This document shows, one piece after another, positions 9,019 through 17,616 of a stretch of DNA of 64,000 nt. The stretch's first letter is position 1; every line of letters starts with the position of its first letter. The notes under the pieces are model-generated. The model ran no database searches, had not been told where the DNA came from, and worked only from the letters and a program-made list of their open reading frames with translations. Location of the stretch: the NCBI RefSeq assembly GCF_042667405.1, contig NZ_JBHVAL010000008.1, positions 1-64,000 on the forward strand. Reading direction: 5' to 3'. This DNA is from Arthrobacter sp042667405 (GTDB lineage Bacteria > Actinomycetota > Actinomycetes > Actinomycetales > Micrococcaceae). The translations under genes and the position numbers were made by a program.

Positions 9019-10005
9019 TCAGCGGGCTAGCTGGACGGTGGCGCCGTCGAACCACCGGTGGACCGGTTGGCTGAGAGGCTCACGCACGACGGCGTCCAGC
9101 AGTTCCGCTGCGGCCCTTCCGTACTCGCGAGGTGCTAAATCGATGGCGCTGATGAGCCGGTTTCCGACCTCAAGATGGGCCGCTCCTGCGAGCGACGCGA
9201 CGTCCAGATCCCTGCCAAGGGAGAGATCGCGGCCCTCCAGGACTATCTGGCACTGCGCCGCGTGTCCCTGCGCGCCGCAGACCAATGCGTCGGCACCTTC
9301 CACGTCCACTGCCTCGGTGATGGCCGCAACCAAGTCCCGTGGAGATGCATTGGCTCCAACTTCCAGGACCCTTGCGGATATCCCGTTCCTCAAGCACCAA
9401 CGAGTGAATGTTGCGCGCGTGTCCACGGCCCAGGACGAGGCGATGGCATCGTCCACCGCGAGCAGCACCGGATTGCGTCGGCCCCTCATCAACAGATGAT
9501 CCAGCACCTCGGTCTGCAGTTCCGCGTGATGGGCTTCGAGTGTCGCCTGGATACCGTTTTCGCCCGGGCCGGAGTACCTGCCGACGCTTACAGTGGGGAT
9601 GCCCTCCGCCAGCATGGTAGCCACCAATGGTTCCCCGGGTGAGGGGTCGATAGCGATCGCGCCATCCACTTGGAAGGCTCTTTTGGGGGTCAGATCCCGG
9701 GCGAAGAGTGTCACGTCGTAGTCAGCTGCGGCCGCGCCCTCGGTGACGCCGAAGGCAAAGTCCATGTAAAAAGCAAGACTTCGCGCCACTGGCGGAACGT
9801 ACAGGCCGATGGTGCCGATCCGGTTCACGCGCAGGCTGCGGGCCGCCCGGTTGGTGACGTAGCCGAGGCGTTTTGCTGTTTCCTGGATGAGTTGGCGCTT
9901 CTCGTCGGAGATCCGGCCGGTTCCACCGAGCGCGCTGGAAACTGTCGTTTTGGAGAGGCCAAGCTCGCGCGCAATGTCCACTATTGTCGCCCTGCTTCTC
10001 GCCAT
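9019..10005 (-). CDS. LacI family transcriptional regulator
   Basis: The 328-residue protein has the classic LacI helix-turn-helix at its N-terminus (TIVDIARELGLSKTTVSSAL) with hinge helix NRAARSLRVNRIG. A periplasmic-binding-protein-like effector domain follows (TIGLYVPPVARS, DGAIAIDPSP, ADALVCGAQG). It is divergent from the small membrane protein, sodium-solute symporter and amidohydrolase. A perfect 20-bp palindrome in the shared intergenic region is the obvious operator. It most likely represses those genes until a transported ligand appears. The ligand is unknown, and sugars are not the only option because the target operon encodes an amidohydrolase. Confidence 0.88.
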   Translation of the reverse strand: MARSRATIVDIARELGLSKTTVSSALGGTGRISDEKRQLIQETAKRLGYVTNRAARSLRVNRIGTIGLYVPPVARSLAFYMDFAFGVTEGAAAADYDVTLFARDLTPKRAFQVDGAIAIDPSPGEPLVATMLAEGIPTVSVGRYSGPGENGIQATLEAHHAELQTEVLDHLLMRGRRNPVLLAVDDAIASSWAVDTRATFTRWCLRNGISARVLEVGANASPRDLVAAITEAVDVEGADALVCGAQGHAAQCQIVLEGRDLSLGRDLDVASLAGAAHLEVGNRLISAIDLAPREYGRAAAELLDAVVREPLSQPVHRWFDGATVQLAR

Positions 10006-10103
10006 TCCTCCATCCTAGGCGGACGAGCACATATAACCCTTCACTGGAATCCTCCGGCCAAATTTTCCCTTGACAACGGGCGATGTGACGGCGGACACTG
10101 GAA

Positions 10104-10123
10104 TTGCGGGAACGTTCCCGCAA
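10104..10123. promoter_or_regulatory. Perfect 20-bp palindromic LacI-type operator
   Basis: The half-site TTGCGGGAAC is followed directly by its exact reverse complement. The central CG and 20-bp even symmetry are typical of LacI-family operators. It sits between the LacI gene and the transporter operon, and a TTGACA -35-like hexamer lies upstream at 10070-10075. Confidence 0.75.
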
Positions 10124-10176
10124 ACTTCAAACCCTCATCATCCGGCCAATGATGCTCCGGAAGAAACGGATCCCCA

Positions 10177-10395
10177 ATGTCCCTCGTCGTCTCAGCTTCG
10201 GATCGCCGACGCTACATCCGGAGAGCGATCTTCGCCTTCGACCTCCTGATCTTGCTCGCCCCACCTATCCATTGGTTCTTCGGCAATGGCGGCGCAATGT
10301 CCGTCTGGTATTTCCTTGGGGCCAACGCCCTGGTCACGCTGTCCTTGTTCGCCCTCTGGATGACAAGCAACAAGGAAGAGGAGGATGTCCGATGA
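10177..10395 (+). CDS. Small two-helix membrane protein, likely symporter partner
   Basis: The 72-residue product has a basic N-terminus (RRRYIRR), two hydrophobic segments (about residues 17-35 and 40-62) and an acidic tail (NKEEEDVR). Small proteins of this shape are frequently encoded directly before sodium-solute symporters (for example the YhdT-PanF pair). Here the stop codon overlaps the symporter ATG (ATGA), implying coupled translation. I infer that it is an accessory subunit. I cannot assign a specific DUF family with certainty. Confidence 0.65.
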   Translation: MSLVVSASDRRRYIRRAIFAFDLLILLAPPIHWFFGNGGAMSVWYFLGANALVTLSLFALWMTSNKEEEDVR

Positions 10396-11918
10396 ACATG
10401 ATGATCGGTTACGGAGCGATCCTTCTCTTCACTCTCCTGGTTGTTGTTGTTATGAACCGCAGCAAGCGCGGGGACTCGTCCCTGAGCGAATACGCAACGG
10501 GAGGCAGGTCCTTCAACTCTTTCTTCGGCACCATGGCCTTCCTCAACACCTGGATCGCGGGTACGGTTTTTATTGCTTTTGCTGGACTGACTGCCAGCGC
10601 GGGAGTCATCGGGTTCTACTCACTTTCCTACTCGTTGCTCAGCGTGGTGTTGATGTTCTTCCTGGGCACGCCCGTCAACAAGTGGGGCCGAATCCATGAC
10701 TTGCGTACGCAAGCGGATCTTCTTGGCCTCCGCTACAACTCCCGCACGGTCCGGGTCATTGCTGCAATAATCGGCGTTGTTGCCTCCATCCCATGGGTGG
10801 TGCTGGGCATGCAGTCCCTCGGCTTGGTTTTCTCCACGCTGTCATTCGGAGCCGTTTCCCCCTATCTAGCGGTGGTGATAGGTGTCCTCTTCATCGCAGC
10901 CCGCCAAATCTGGACTGTCCGCCTTGGGACCCGCGGGCTCATCATCAGCGACATGGTCCAAGGTCTCTTCGCGTATGGAATCGGCTTCCTTCTGATCCTT
11001 GGGCTGCTCGTGTGGTTGTTCACCAACGGACACGGATTCGGCGAGGTATCCCCTGCCTTGCTCCTTTTGCCCGGCCCGGACAGCCCGGCGGGTCCGCTCT
11101 ACCTGTTCTCCTTGATGTTCACGGGCATGATGGGGGCCTGGTGCTGGCCTGATCTTTTCGTCCGGATGTTCAGCGTGAGGACCCCTCGCACCGTGCAGAA
11201 ATCAGCCGTCCAGGCCGCCCCGATCATGCTTCTCTTCTCCGGCGCACTGACAACGGCTTGCCTGCTCGCATCCAGCGTGCCGGGGGTAGCCGACGCTCCG
11301 GATACTGTGTGGTTCACGCTCGCCGGCGTTGGTGGTGCGGTGGGCATCGCCGTGGCAGGCGTGTGCGTTGTTGCCGCGACCATGGGCAATGTTGGAGCAA
11401 ACCTCCAAGCCGTCGGAACCCAAGTTGTCAACGATGTCATCGGCGGCCGGGGCAGGGAGCGTGTGGAGTCCTCAAAGGGCGCAAAAATCGCGGTCGCCGT
11501 CATCACTGCGATCTCCGCGGGTGCAGCGCTTCTCATGGCAAACCAAGTTTCAGGCCTCATCGCCATCGCTTTCGTGTCCTACCAGGCCGTCTGCCAGCTC
11601 GCACCCACTCTATTGCTTGGAATTTTCTGGAGACGCGGCACTGCTGCCGCCGCTACCGCTTCCATGGTCACCGGAACCCTTACAGCTGCGGTCCTGGAGA
11701 TCATGTACCCCAGTCCACTCTCGATTCCGTGGCTCGGCGGGCTGACCTCCGGAGTCGCCGGACTGATCGTCAACCTCGCCGTCTACTTGGCGGTTTCCCT
11801 CATCAAACCGGCCCCGGCAGCCGAGCAGCAACGAGTCAACACACTGTTCGACGACCTGAAGAGGACACCAAATATCCAACCGGCGCCCCACACCGCCGAC
11901 GATCACGCCAGCGCATAA
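10392..11918 (+). CDS. Sodium:solute symporter family (SSS) transporter
   Basis: The 508-residue product has about thirteen hydrophobic segments. It has typical SSS features: SEYATGGRSFNSFFGTMAFL near the first loop (the family's Gly-Arg region), GLRYNSRTVRVIAAI, and a late PTLLLGIFWRRGTAAAA segment. The start at 10392 overlaps the stop of the preceding small membrane gene, and the longer upstream frame is excluded by that overlap. The amidohydrolase lies about 50 bp downstream. The operon therefore probably imports and hydrolyses one class of compound under LacI control. The substrate is not identifiable; SSS proteins carry sugars, amino acids, carboxylates and vitamins. Confidence 0.88.
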   Translation: MNMMIGYGAILLFTLLVVVVMNRSKRGDSSLSEYATGGRSFNSFFGTMAFLNTWIAGTVFIAFAGLTASAGVIGFYSLSYSLLSVVLMFFLGTPVNKWGRIHDLRTQADLLGLRYNSRTVRVIAAIIGVVASIPWVVLGMQSLGLVFSTLSFGAVSPYLAVVIGVLFIAARQIWTVRLGTRGLIISDMVQGLFAYGIGFLLILGLLVWLFTNGHGFGEVSPALLLLPGPDSPAGPLYLFSLMFTGMMGAWCWPDLFVRMFSVRTPRTVQKSAVQAAPIMLLFSGALTTACLLASSVPGVADAPDTVWFTLAGVGGAVGIAVAGVCVVAATMGNVGANLQAVGTQVVNDVIGGRGRERVESSKGAKIAVAVITAISAGAALLMANQVSGLIAIAFVSYQAVCQLAPTLLLGIFWRRGTAAAATASMVTGTLTAAVLEIMYPSPLSIPWLGGLTSGVAGLIVNLAVYLAVSLIKPAPAAEQQRVNTLFDDLKRTPNIQPAPHTADDHASA

Positions 11919-11968
11919 GCAACCGGCCAATCACCCGACCCGCGTTCCCAGCTTCAAGGAGAAATCCC

Positions 11969-13573
11969 GTGACAACCGCGGATGCAATCGTCTTCGCCAA
12001 GACCATCCACACGCTCGATCCTGACAAACCAGCCGCCACCGCCCTTGCGATCAAAGGCGGCCGGATTGCCGCCGTCGGGGACTTTCCGGAGATTCAGCCG
12101 CACCGCGGCACCTCCACAGTGATCCACGACTACGGCGATGCAACCATCGTCCCTGGCCTCAACGACAGCCACACACACGTTGTATTCGGGCTCGATTTGG
12201 TCCGGGGAATACAGCTGACCGACATCGGTCCCCTCGCTGAAGTCCAGCGCGTGGTGGCAGGCGCGGCATCAACTGCTGAGAAGGGAGGGTGGGTTACTGG
12301 CTGGGGCCTTGACCCGAACAACTTCACCAACACCGGCTTCAACGGCAGGCTCTTCGATGAATTTACCGGCGACTGGCCAATGTTCCTGCGGATGCGTGAC
12401 GGCCACTCGGCAATTGTGAACTCCGCCGCTCTTGCCGCGGCCGGGATCACGGGGGCCGTGGACTTTCCCGACGAGTCAGTCGTGGAAGTCGACGACGACG
12501 GCGTCCCGACCGGTTACCTCGTCGAGTTCAGCGCCATGGACCTTGTAACGAAGGCGATGCCGAAGGAGACCTTCGAGGTCCGCGCCGAAAGGCTGGCCGC
12601 GTTGCTCAGGGCGATGGCCGCCGTCGGAATTACATCCACGCATGTTATGGATTTCGCCGATGGCTCCGGCGAACTGGCCGCGCATCTTGAATCCAACGGT
12701 GAGTTGCCACTGAGGTTGCGGTTCTCGCCGATGATTAATGCCGGCGCTTCGATGGCCGAGCTGGAAGAAGCCGCCGCCCTGCAGGGAACAGGCGGAAGGC
12801 GTTGGCGGGTGGAGGGCGTGAAGTTCTTCATCGACGGAACCATCGACAACGGCTCCGCCTGGCTGGAAAAGCCGGACATCTACGGCGAAAACAGGGAATC
12901 GGTGTGGACTGATCCGGAGGATTTCCAAAAGGCGCTGCGGTTCTTTGTTGAACGCGGGATACCGACGGCCACGCATGCCATCGGCGACCAAGGCGTGCGG
13001 TATGTCCTGGAAGCCTTGGAAGCTGCCGGCGACGCCCGTCACTTGGCCGCGCACAGGATCGAGCACATCGAAACCATTCCGGACGATCTGGTGGAGCGGT
13101 TTTCGGAACTGGGAGTCGCCGCAAGCATGCAACCCGTGCACGGAACCCACCACACCCGGGCCGACCGGACCGACAACTGGTCGGTGCGGCTCGGAGAGGA
13201 GCGCGCCTCGCGGGGTTGGCGCTGCCGGGACCTTCGGGAAGCAGGGGTAATTGTGGCCCTCGGATCCGACTGGCCGATCACCCCCTTCGACCCGAGGGCC
13301 ATGATGGCGGATTCCATTCTTCGCCGCCCTGTTGAGCGTCCGGATGTGGTGCCGGTCCAGCCCGAACAAGCACTCACATCGCTCATGGCATTGGAGGGGT
13401 ACACCACCCACGCTGCCGCGGCTGCAGGGCTTGGCTCGGAAATGGGAAGCATCTCCGTGGGTAAATTGGCTGATCTCACCATTTTCGAGCACGACCCGCT
13501 GATGGTTGCGCCCGAGAAACTTGCCCGGACTTCCGTGGTCGGGACGTTTGTAGGTGGAGTGCCCACCCAGTGA
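11969..13573 (+). CDS. Amidohydrolase family protein (YtcJ-like)
   Basis: The 534-residue protein opens with a small beta domain (ADAIVFAKTIHTLDP, then IKGGRIAAVGD). The metal-binding NDSHTHVVFGLD motif (HxH) is near residues 66-68. Further conserved pieces are VKFFIDGTIDNGSAWL, ATHAIGDQGV, AHRIEHIE and the late LGSDWPITPFDPR, which supplies the metal-ligand Asp. This set is diagnostic of YtcJ-type members of the amidohydrolase superfamily, zinc enzymes hydrolysing amides or related bonds. The GTG start at 11969 has AAGGAGA at about 5 bases, so the much longer upstream frame overlapping the symporter is not used. It is probably in the same LacI-controlled operon as the symporter. Confidence 0.88.
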   Translation: MTTADAIVFAKTIHTLDPDKPAATALAIKGGRIAAVGDFPEIQPHRGTSTVIHDYGDATIVPGLNDSHTHVVFGLDLVRGIQLTDIGPLAEVQRVVAGAASTAEKGGWVTGWGLDPNNFTNTGFNGRLFDEFTGDWPMFLRMRDGHSAIVNSAALAAAGITGAVDFPDESVVEVDDDGVPTGYLVEFSAMDLVTKAMPKETFEVRAERLAALLRAMAAVGITSTHVMDFADGSGELAAHLESNGELPLRLRFSPMINAGASMAELEEAAALQGTGGRRWRVEGVKFFIDGTIDNGSAWLEKPDIYGENRESVWTDPEDFQKALRFFVERGIPTATHAIGDQGVRYVLEALEAAGDARHLAAHRIEHIETIPDDLVERFSELGVAASMQPVHGTHHTRADRTDNWSVRLGEERASRGWRCRDLREAGVIVALGSDWPITPFDPRAMMADSILRRPVERPDVVPVQPEQALTSLMALEGYTTHAAAAAGLGSEMGSISVGKLADLTIFEHDPLMVAPEKLARTSVVGTFVGGVPTQ

Positions 13574-13615
13574 CCGCGTCAACGGGACCCAGCGGGCTGC
13601 CCTAGGCTGGGGGAC

Positions 13616-14266
13616 ATGGCGATCATTCACAAAGCAACCCTGTCCCCCACCAAGCTCGAACTCATCGCTGACTACCTGCCCACGCAGCCGTGGTTCATCC
13701 AGGACGGCGCTCCGGAACTCATCGGCGCCTACCGCTTTGACGATCCCGCGGGCGAGGTCGGCTTGGAAACACACGTCGTGGCTGCGGGCGAGCGGATCTA
13801 CCAGGTTCCCCTCAGCTACCGGGGCCACGAGCTGGGCGGCGCCAACGAATGGCTGATTGGCACCATGGAACACTCGGTCCTGGGCAAGCGCTGGGTGTAC
13901 GACGCCTGCGCCGACCCGGTCTACGTCAAGGCCCTCGCCACGGCCATCCTCACCGGCCAGGAAGAGGCGGCCTTGATGGTCGACGGTGAGCCCGAGCCCC
14001 GGCCCAGCAGCGTCACAGTCAAAGGCAGCGGAACGCTCGACGGCGGCCTGCCCGCCTTGAGCGCGTCGGCGCCGGTATCGGGCAGCGGCGTGACAATCAT
14101 CGACGCCGGCGAGCTCCGGTTGAAGGTGACCCGCGTTCTGGACGCAGCGGCGGACACATCTACAACCACGGGTGCAGCACCGGAACTTCACCACGAGCTG
14201 GTCCTCAACGGACAGTGGGCCGGCCTGGAGAAGCCCGTGGAGTTGGCCTCCGTGATCCGGAACTAG
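13616..14266 (+). CDS. Maltokinase N-terminal cap-like protein
   Basis: This 216-residue protein resembles the N-terminal cap domain of actinobacterial maltokinases, seen in MAIIHKATLSPTKLELIADY, PTQPWFIQ, GAYRFDDPAGEVGLETH and GGANEWLIGTMEHSVLGKRWVYD. The kinase domain that follows the cap in full maltokinases is absent. Stand-alone proteins of this type are common in actinobacteria and have no established role. The ATG at 13616 has a GGGGG stretch 4-5 bases upstream. It sits 42 bp after the amidohydrolase stop, so read-through is possible, but the neighbours give no functional link. Confidence 0.65.
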   Translation: MAIIHKATLSPTKLELIADYLPTQPWFIQDGAPELIGAYRFDDPAGEVGLETHVVAAGERIYQVPLSYRGHELGGANEWLIGTMEHSVLGKRWVYDACADPVYVKALATAILTGQEEAALMVDGEPEPRPSSVTVKGSGTLDGGLPALSASAPVSGSGVTIIDAGELRLKVTRVLDAAADTSTTTGAAPELHHELVLNGQWAGLEKPVELASVIRN

Positions 14267-14357
14267 GTTCCGGGGTCGCCTCCTAAGGGCCTGTTGCCTG
14301 TCGGGCCCACGGCGTAGGCTGGCTCACGGGGCCATCTACTCCGATAGGGGTGCACAA

Positions 14358-14780
14358 ATGTACAAACCGCAGAACATCTTTGCCGCTGCGCAGGACCTTG
14401 CCCAGGAATGGGTAAACCACGCAACAGAGGGAACCAGCTCACAGACCGATGCCGTGGTGCGGTGGGCCTTGGCCAGGATCAATCATGCGGATGTCCCGTC
14501 GGTGGTCCACGGCGTGATGCTCACTCTCACTGGTAACAAGAAGACTGCCAAAGCGGCCCAGCGCACCGCCGCCAAGGCCGTGAAGCGGGCAACGCGCACT
14601 CTGTCCCGCCAAACCAGGAAGCAACCAAGCGGTCCGCGGGGTCTGGTGATCGCCCTGCTGGCAGCCCTTTTCGGAGCCGGCGTCGTTCTGGCGTGGCGGA
14701 CGATTATGCCTTCCGGCGAGCCTGAGCCCGCGAAAAGGGCAGATGGGTCCGTTCAACCTCCCGTGCCGCCGGTTCCCTGA
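14358..14780 (+). CDS. Hypothetical single-pass membrane protein (140 aa)
   Basis: The product has a soluble helical N-terminal region of about 95 residues with a very basic end (KKTAKAAQRTAAKAVKRATR). A single transmembrane segment (LVIALLAALFGAGVVLAW) follows, then a short proline-rich tail (PSGEPEPAKRADG). It resembles the 15744-16166 product in length, in membrane segment and in the P-x-GEPEP element that follows the membrane segment. The family is not recognised. The arrangement suggests a cytoplasmic nucleic-acid- or envelope-facing basic domain tethered to the membrane; this is inference only. Confidence 0.6.
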   Translation: MYKPQNIFAAAQDLAQEWVNHATEGTSSQTDAVVRWALARINHADVPSVVHGVMLTLTGNKKTAKAAQRTAAKAVKRATRTLSRQTRKQPSGPRGLVIALLAALFGAGVVLAWRTIMPSGEPEPAKRADGSVQPPVPPVP

Positions 14781-14799
14781 AGCGCTGGCGCCCGCACAG

Positions 14800-15102
14800 C
14801 TACCCGGAAGCGTCCCCGCCGCGCTTGGCGATGCGCCGCCGCAACGAAGATCCGGCAAGAAGCAAGTAGGCTCCTGAACTGGCCAAAAGGAATCCCACCA
14901 CGCCCAGTACCACCAGCTGGGTGATGATTCCCACGATCACCATCACGAAACCGCAAACGACGGCGAGGACTCCACCTGTAGTGCGGGCCATCGCTCCGCG
15001 AAGGCGGCCTGACTTCAGTTCAAGGGCAAGGTCTGGATCCGTTGCAACCAGGTCCCGCTCCAGCTCTTCCAAGCTCCTGCGCTCTTCATCCGACAAGGAC
15101 AC
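14800..15102 (-). CDS. DUF3040 membrane protein
   Basis: The 100-residue protein begins SLSDEERRSLEELERDL, then ATDPDLALEL, the hallmark N-terminus of DUF3040 proteins, a family restricted to actinobacteria. Two hydrophobic segments (GVLAVVCGFVMVIVGIITQL and VLGVVGFLLASSGAYLLLAG) follow. The GTG at 15102 has GAGGAAG 6 bases upstream, which is decisive against the longer frame to 15165. Its function is unknown. In many actinobacteria related genes lie near cell-division or envelope loci, but nothing here points that way. Confidence 0.72.
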   Translation of the reverse strand: MSLSDEERRSLEELERDLVATDPDLALELKSGRLRGAMARTTGGVLAVVCGFVMVIVGIITQLVVLGVVGFLLASSGAYLLLAGSSLRRRIAKRGGDASG

Positions 15103-15286
15103 CGGAATCTTCCTCACCACACGAGCAGGGTCGCCATCCCGGCACTGCTGCTCACCTACCGGCACGGACGCTGCTTGCCGTGCTTTGCCTTCATTATCTT
15201 CCCGATTGTCCCTTCCAGCTACTGCCCTTCCAGCAATGTCCGCAACTGTCCTTCACCAGCTGTGAACCCGCGCGCATACTGGGGAT

Positions 15287-15685
15287 ATGAGCGACAGGGA
15301 TGACTTTCTGGCATGGGTCAGGTCCGCTTTGTATGAAGCAGAATTGGCCCTTCATAACGGCGACGCGGCACCACGCCGGGTGCTGTGGTCCCGGAAAGAG
15401 CCCGTCAGCGTGCTGGGGGCCTTCCGCAATGCTTATGGGCAGCAGGAACTCAATGAACTCTTTGAAGCACTGGGCGCCAGCTTTTCCGACTGCACGTCCT
15501 ACGAGTTCGAGCTCCAGGCCTACGACGTCATCGGGGACATGGCGTACACGGCAGGTTTGGAACACACCTCAGCCACGCTGAATGGGACCCCACGGACCTA
15601 CACGCTCAGGGCAACCCAGGTGTACCGCCGCGAGAATGGCGAGTGGAAGGTAGCCCACAGACACGGCGATACAGTGGCAGACTGA
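15287..15685 (+). CDS. NTF2/SnoaL-like protein (DUF4440 type)
   Basis: The 132-residue product has the alternating helix-sheet pattern of the nuclear transport factor 2 superfamily: an early helix (DDFLAWVRSALYEAELAL), the W-S-R-K-E-P-V-S strand, and a C-terminal sheet with YTLRATQVYRRENGEWKVAH. The last piece (R-x-T-x-V-Y-R-R-x-x-G-x-W) is the typical SnoaL/DUF4440 C-terminus. Such proteins are ligand-binding or enzymatic with diverse substrates. The ATG at 15287 has GGGGAT just upstream. It is a monocistronic gene with no informative neighbours. Confidence 0.7.
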   Translation: MSDRDDFLAWVRSALYEAELALHNGDAAPRRVLWSRKEPVSVLGAFRNAYGQQELNELFEALGASFSDCTSYEFELQAYDVIGDMAYTAGLEHTSATLNGTPRTYTLRATQVYRRENGEWKVAHRHGDTVAD

Positions 15686-15743
15686 GAGGGAGTTCTACTC
15701 TCTTTTCGGACAACGAACCACTGATCGGAAGGTTCCTCTTCCC

Positions 15744-16166
15744 ATGGCCAAAAAATCCACAGTCACGTCCAAATCCACAGTCACGTCCACTCCCGTAAAA
15801 ACCGTCCGCGTTCCCAGGAAACGTTCACGCGGGCGCACGCTCTGGCTCATCGCTGCAGGACTCGTTGCCGGCATCGCAGGCGGAGTCTTCGCTGTCAGGA
15901 TGCTGGTGCCGCCCGGCGAACCCGAACCGGTTCGTAACCCTGAACCCCAGCCCGGTGAATTCCTGCCCAGGGAAGAGCCGGTGGAAATCTCAACGAGGAT
16001 GCGCCCGGGAGAGTGGACCGAGGAGTCCCTTCAGGCGCACGTTGAGGACTATCGGCGCCGGATCAGGGAGATGGGTGCAAAAGAATCGCAGATCGTCACC
16101 AACGTGGAGCGCACGGAGACGGGTGCCGCCCGGGTGGTGGTCAGTTGGGACCGGACCCGGGATTAG
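15744..16166 (+). CDS. Hypothetical single-pass membrane protein (140 aa)
   Basis: The product starts with a duplicated KSTVTS unit encoded by an 18-bp perfect tandem repeat. A basic stretch (RVPRKRSRGR), one membrane segment (about residues 33-54) and a proline/glutamate-rich region (PPGEPEPVRNPEPQPGE) follow. A charged helical domain with YRRRIREMGAKESQ makes up the C-terminus. The membrane-proximal part looks like that of the 14358-14780 product. Its last 26 bases overlap the 3' end of the convergent hspR gene. The family is not recognised. Confidence 0.6.
   Translation: MAKKSTVTSKSTVTSTPVKTVRVPRKRSRGRTLWLIAAGLVAGIAGGVFAVRMLVPPGEPEPVRNPEPQPGEFLPREEPVEISTRMRPGEWTEESLQAHVEDYRRRIREMGAKESQIVTNVERTETGAARVVVSWDRTRD
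15753..15788 (+). repeat. 18-bp perfect tandem duplication inside a gene
   Basis: The unit AAATCCACAGTCACGTCC occurs twice in direct succession at the 5' end of the membrane-protein gene and adds a second KSTVTS hexapeptide. It is in frame, so the reading frame is kept. Confidence 0.8.
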
Positions 16167-16605
16167 CTCCCCGTTCGTACAGTTCTTCGCCCAGCCGCGG
16201 ACGCCATACGACGACGGCCTGGGACCTGCCGCGCGGGCGCTGGCCCCGGGCGAGGCTCACCACGTCTCCGGCGGCTCCGGCCGCGAAGATCCTGGTGTCA
16301 ACAGGCGTCCGGCGCCGCGACAGTTCCTCGGTCAGCTCAGCCACCCGGTACTGCAGGGCGGCTACCTGGTTTTCGAGGTCAAGAATGCGTTTAATGCCTT
16401 CGAGGGAAACTCCGGACTGTGAGAGGCGTTGGACCTCCCGCAGCTTGTTGACATCGTTTTGCGAATAGCGACGGGACTTGCCCGGCGCACGGCTGGGCGA
16501 GACGATGCCCAGCCGGTCGTACTGGCGCAACGTCTGCGGATGCATGTCGGCAAGCTCCGCAGCAACGGAGATGACAAATATCGGCTGGTTGACGTCGATT
16601 GCCAT
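16141..16605 (-). CDS. hspR: Heat-shock repressor HspR (MerR family)
   Basis: The 154-residue protein has a MerR-type helix-turn-helix (FVISVAAELADMHPQTLRQY, then DRLGIVSPSRAPG and RRYSQNDV) and a coiled-coil-like region (LENQVAALQYRVAELTEEL). HspR represses the dnaK operon in actinobacteria by binding HAIR inverted repeats, with DnaK as co-repressor. It is the last gene of the dnaK-grpE-dnaJ-hspR operon, 10 bp after dnaJ, which is the standard position, and two HAIR sites lie upstream of dnaK. The C-terminal tail of about 60 residues is Arg/Gly-rich and longer than in short HspR proteins. Its 3' end overlaps the convergent neighbour by 26 bp. Confidence 0.93.
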   Translation of the reverse strand: MAIDVNQPIFVISVAAELADMHPQTLRQYDRLGIVSPSRAPGKSRRYSQNDVNKLREVQRLSQSGVSLEGIKRILDLENQVAALQYRVAELTEELSRRRTPVDTRIFAAGAAGDVVSLARGQRPRGRSQAVVVWRPRLGEELYERGANPGSGPN

Positions 16606-16615
16606 GACGTTCTCC

Positions 16616-17590
16616 TTACAACCGGGCCTTCGCGGCCAGGTCGTGACGCGGGTTGGCGTCAGAGGTGGCTGCAGCGAAAGCCTTCACGGCTTCTTCCGCT
16701 TCTTTGTTCAGGTTTTGGGGTACGGCGACGTCGATGGTCACCAGCAGGTCGCCGGTCGCCTTCGATGTCTTCACGCCGCGGCCCTTCACCCGCAATGTGC
16801 GGCCAGCGGGGGTGCCCGCCGGAACACGCAACTTGACGGTGTCGCCGTCGAGCGTTGGAACCTCAATGGTGGCGCCAAGCACCGCTTCCGCGAACGTGAC
16901 CGGCACGTGGATGCGGATGTTGTCGCCGTCGCGCTGGAAGAAATCATGGGGTTTGACGTTGACCGTGATGATGAGGTCACCGTTTCCGGCCGGGCCAACG
17001 TTGCCCTTGCCGCGCTGGCGTACCTTCTGGCCGTCCTTGATCCCCGCGGGAATCTTGACGTCGATGACGTTCCCGTTGCTCTCACGAAGGCTCACCGTGG
17101 TGCCCTTGATGGAACCCGCGAACGAGATAGTGGTGGACGCGGTGCGGTCCGAGCCCTTCTGCGGTGCGCGCTGGAAGCCCGTGGGGCCACCACCGAATCC
17201 GCCGCCGAAGAGGTCAGCGAACTCAGGCGGAATACCGCCGCCCTGCGGCTGACGTGCCCCGGCTCCGCCGCCGAACAGGCCACCGAACAGGTCCTCGAAC
17301 CCACCGTTGGCCCCGGCTCCGCCACGCCCTGCCCCCGGTGCGAACCGCGCGCCGCCACCCATGGCCCGGATGGCGTCATACTGCTGCCGGTCCTCGGGAC
17401 TCGACAACACCGAGTAAGCCTCGGAAATGTCCTTAAACTTCTTCTCCGCGACTGCATCCCCGGCGTTCGTATCGGGGTGGTACTGCCGGGCAAGCTTGCG
17501 GTACGCCTTCTTGATGTCAGCGTCGGACGCGTCCTTGGCAACACCAAGGATCGCGTAGAAATCCTTTTCAACCCAGTCCTGGCTGGCCAA
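16616..17590 (-). CDS. dnaJ: DnaJ-family co-chaperone (zinc-finger-less)
   Basis: The 324-residue protein has an N-terminal J domain (KDFYAILGVAKDASDADIKK, YHPDTNAGD carrying the HPD triad). A long Gly/Phe-rich linker with FEDLFGGLFGGG repeats follows, then two substrate-binding beta domains. The four CxxCxGxG zinc repeats of type I DnaJ are absent, so this is a type II (CbpA/DnaJ2-like) J protein even though it occupies the dnaJ slot of the operon. It stimulates DnaK ATPase and delivers unfolded clients. A long inverted repeat separates its start from the grpE stop. Confidence 0.93.
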   Translation of the reverse strand: MASQDWVEKDFYAILGVAKDASDADIKKAYRKLARQYHPDTNAGDAVAEKKFKDISEAYSVLSSPEDRQQYDAIRAMGGGARFAPGAGRGGAGANGGFEDLFGGLFGGGAGARQPQGGGIPPEFADLFGGGFGGGPTGFQRAPQKGSDRTASTTISFAGSIKGTTVSLRESNGNVIDVKIPAGIKDGQKVRQRGKGNVGPAGNGDLIITVNVKPHDFFQRDGDNIRIHVPVTFAEAVLGATIEVPTLDGDTVKLRVPAGTPAGRTLRVKGRGVKTSKATGDLLVTIDVAVPQNLNKEAEEAVKAFAAATSDANPRHDLAAKARL

Positions 17591-17616
17591 GAGCGTTTCC
17601 TTTCGTTGTGGGAACG

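Noticed and set aside
12476..14194. A 572-codon minus-strand frame opposite the amidohydrolase and the cap-like gene
   Set aside because: It spans two convincing plus-strand genes and their intergenic gap, and its translation is low-complexity His/Arg/Gly.
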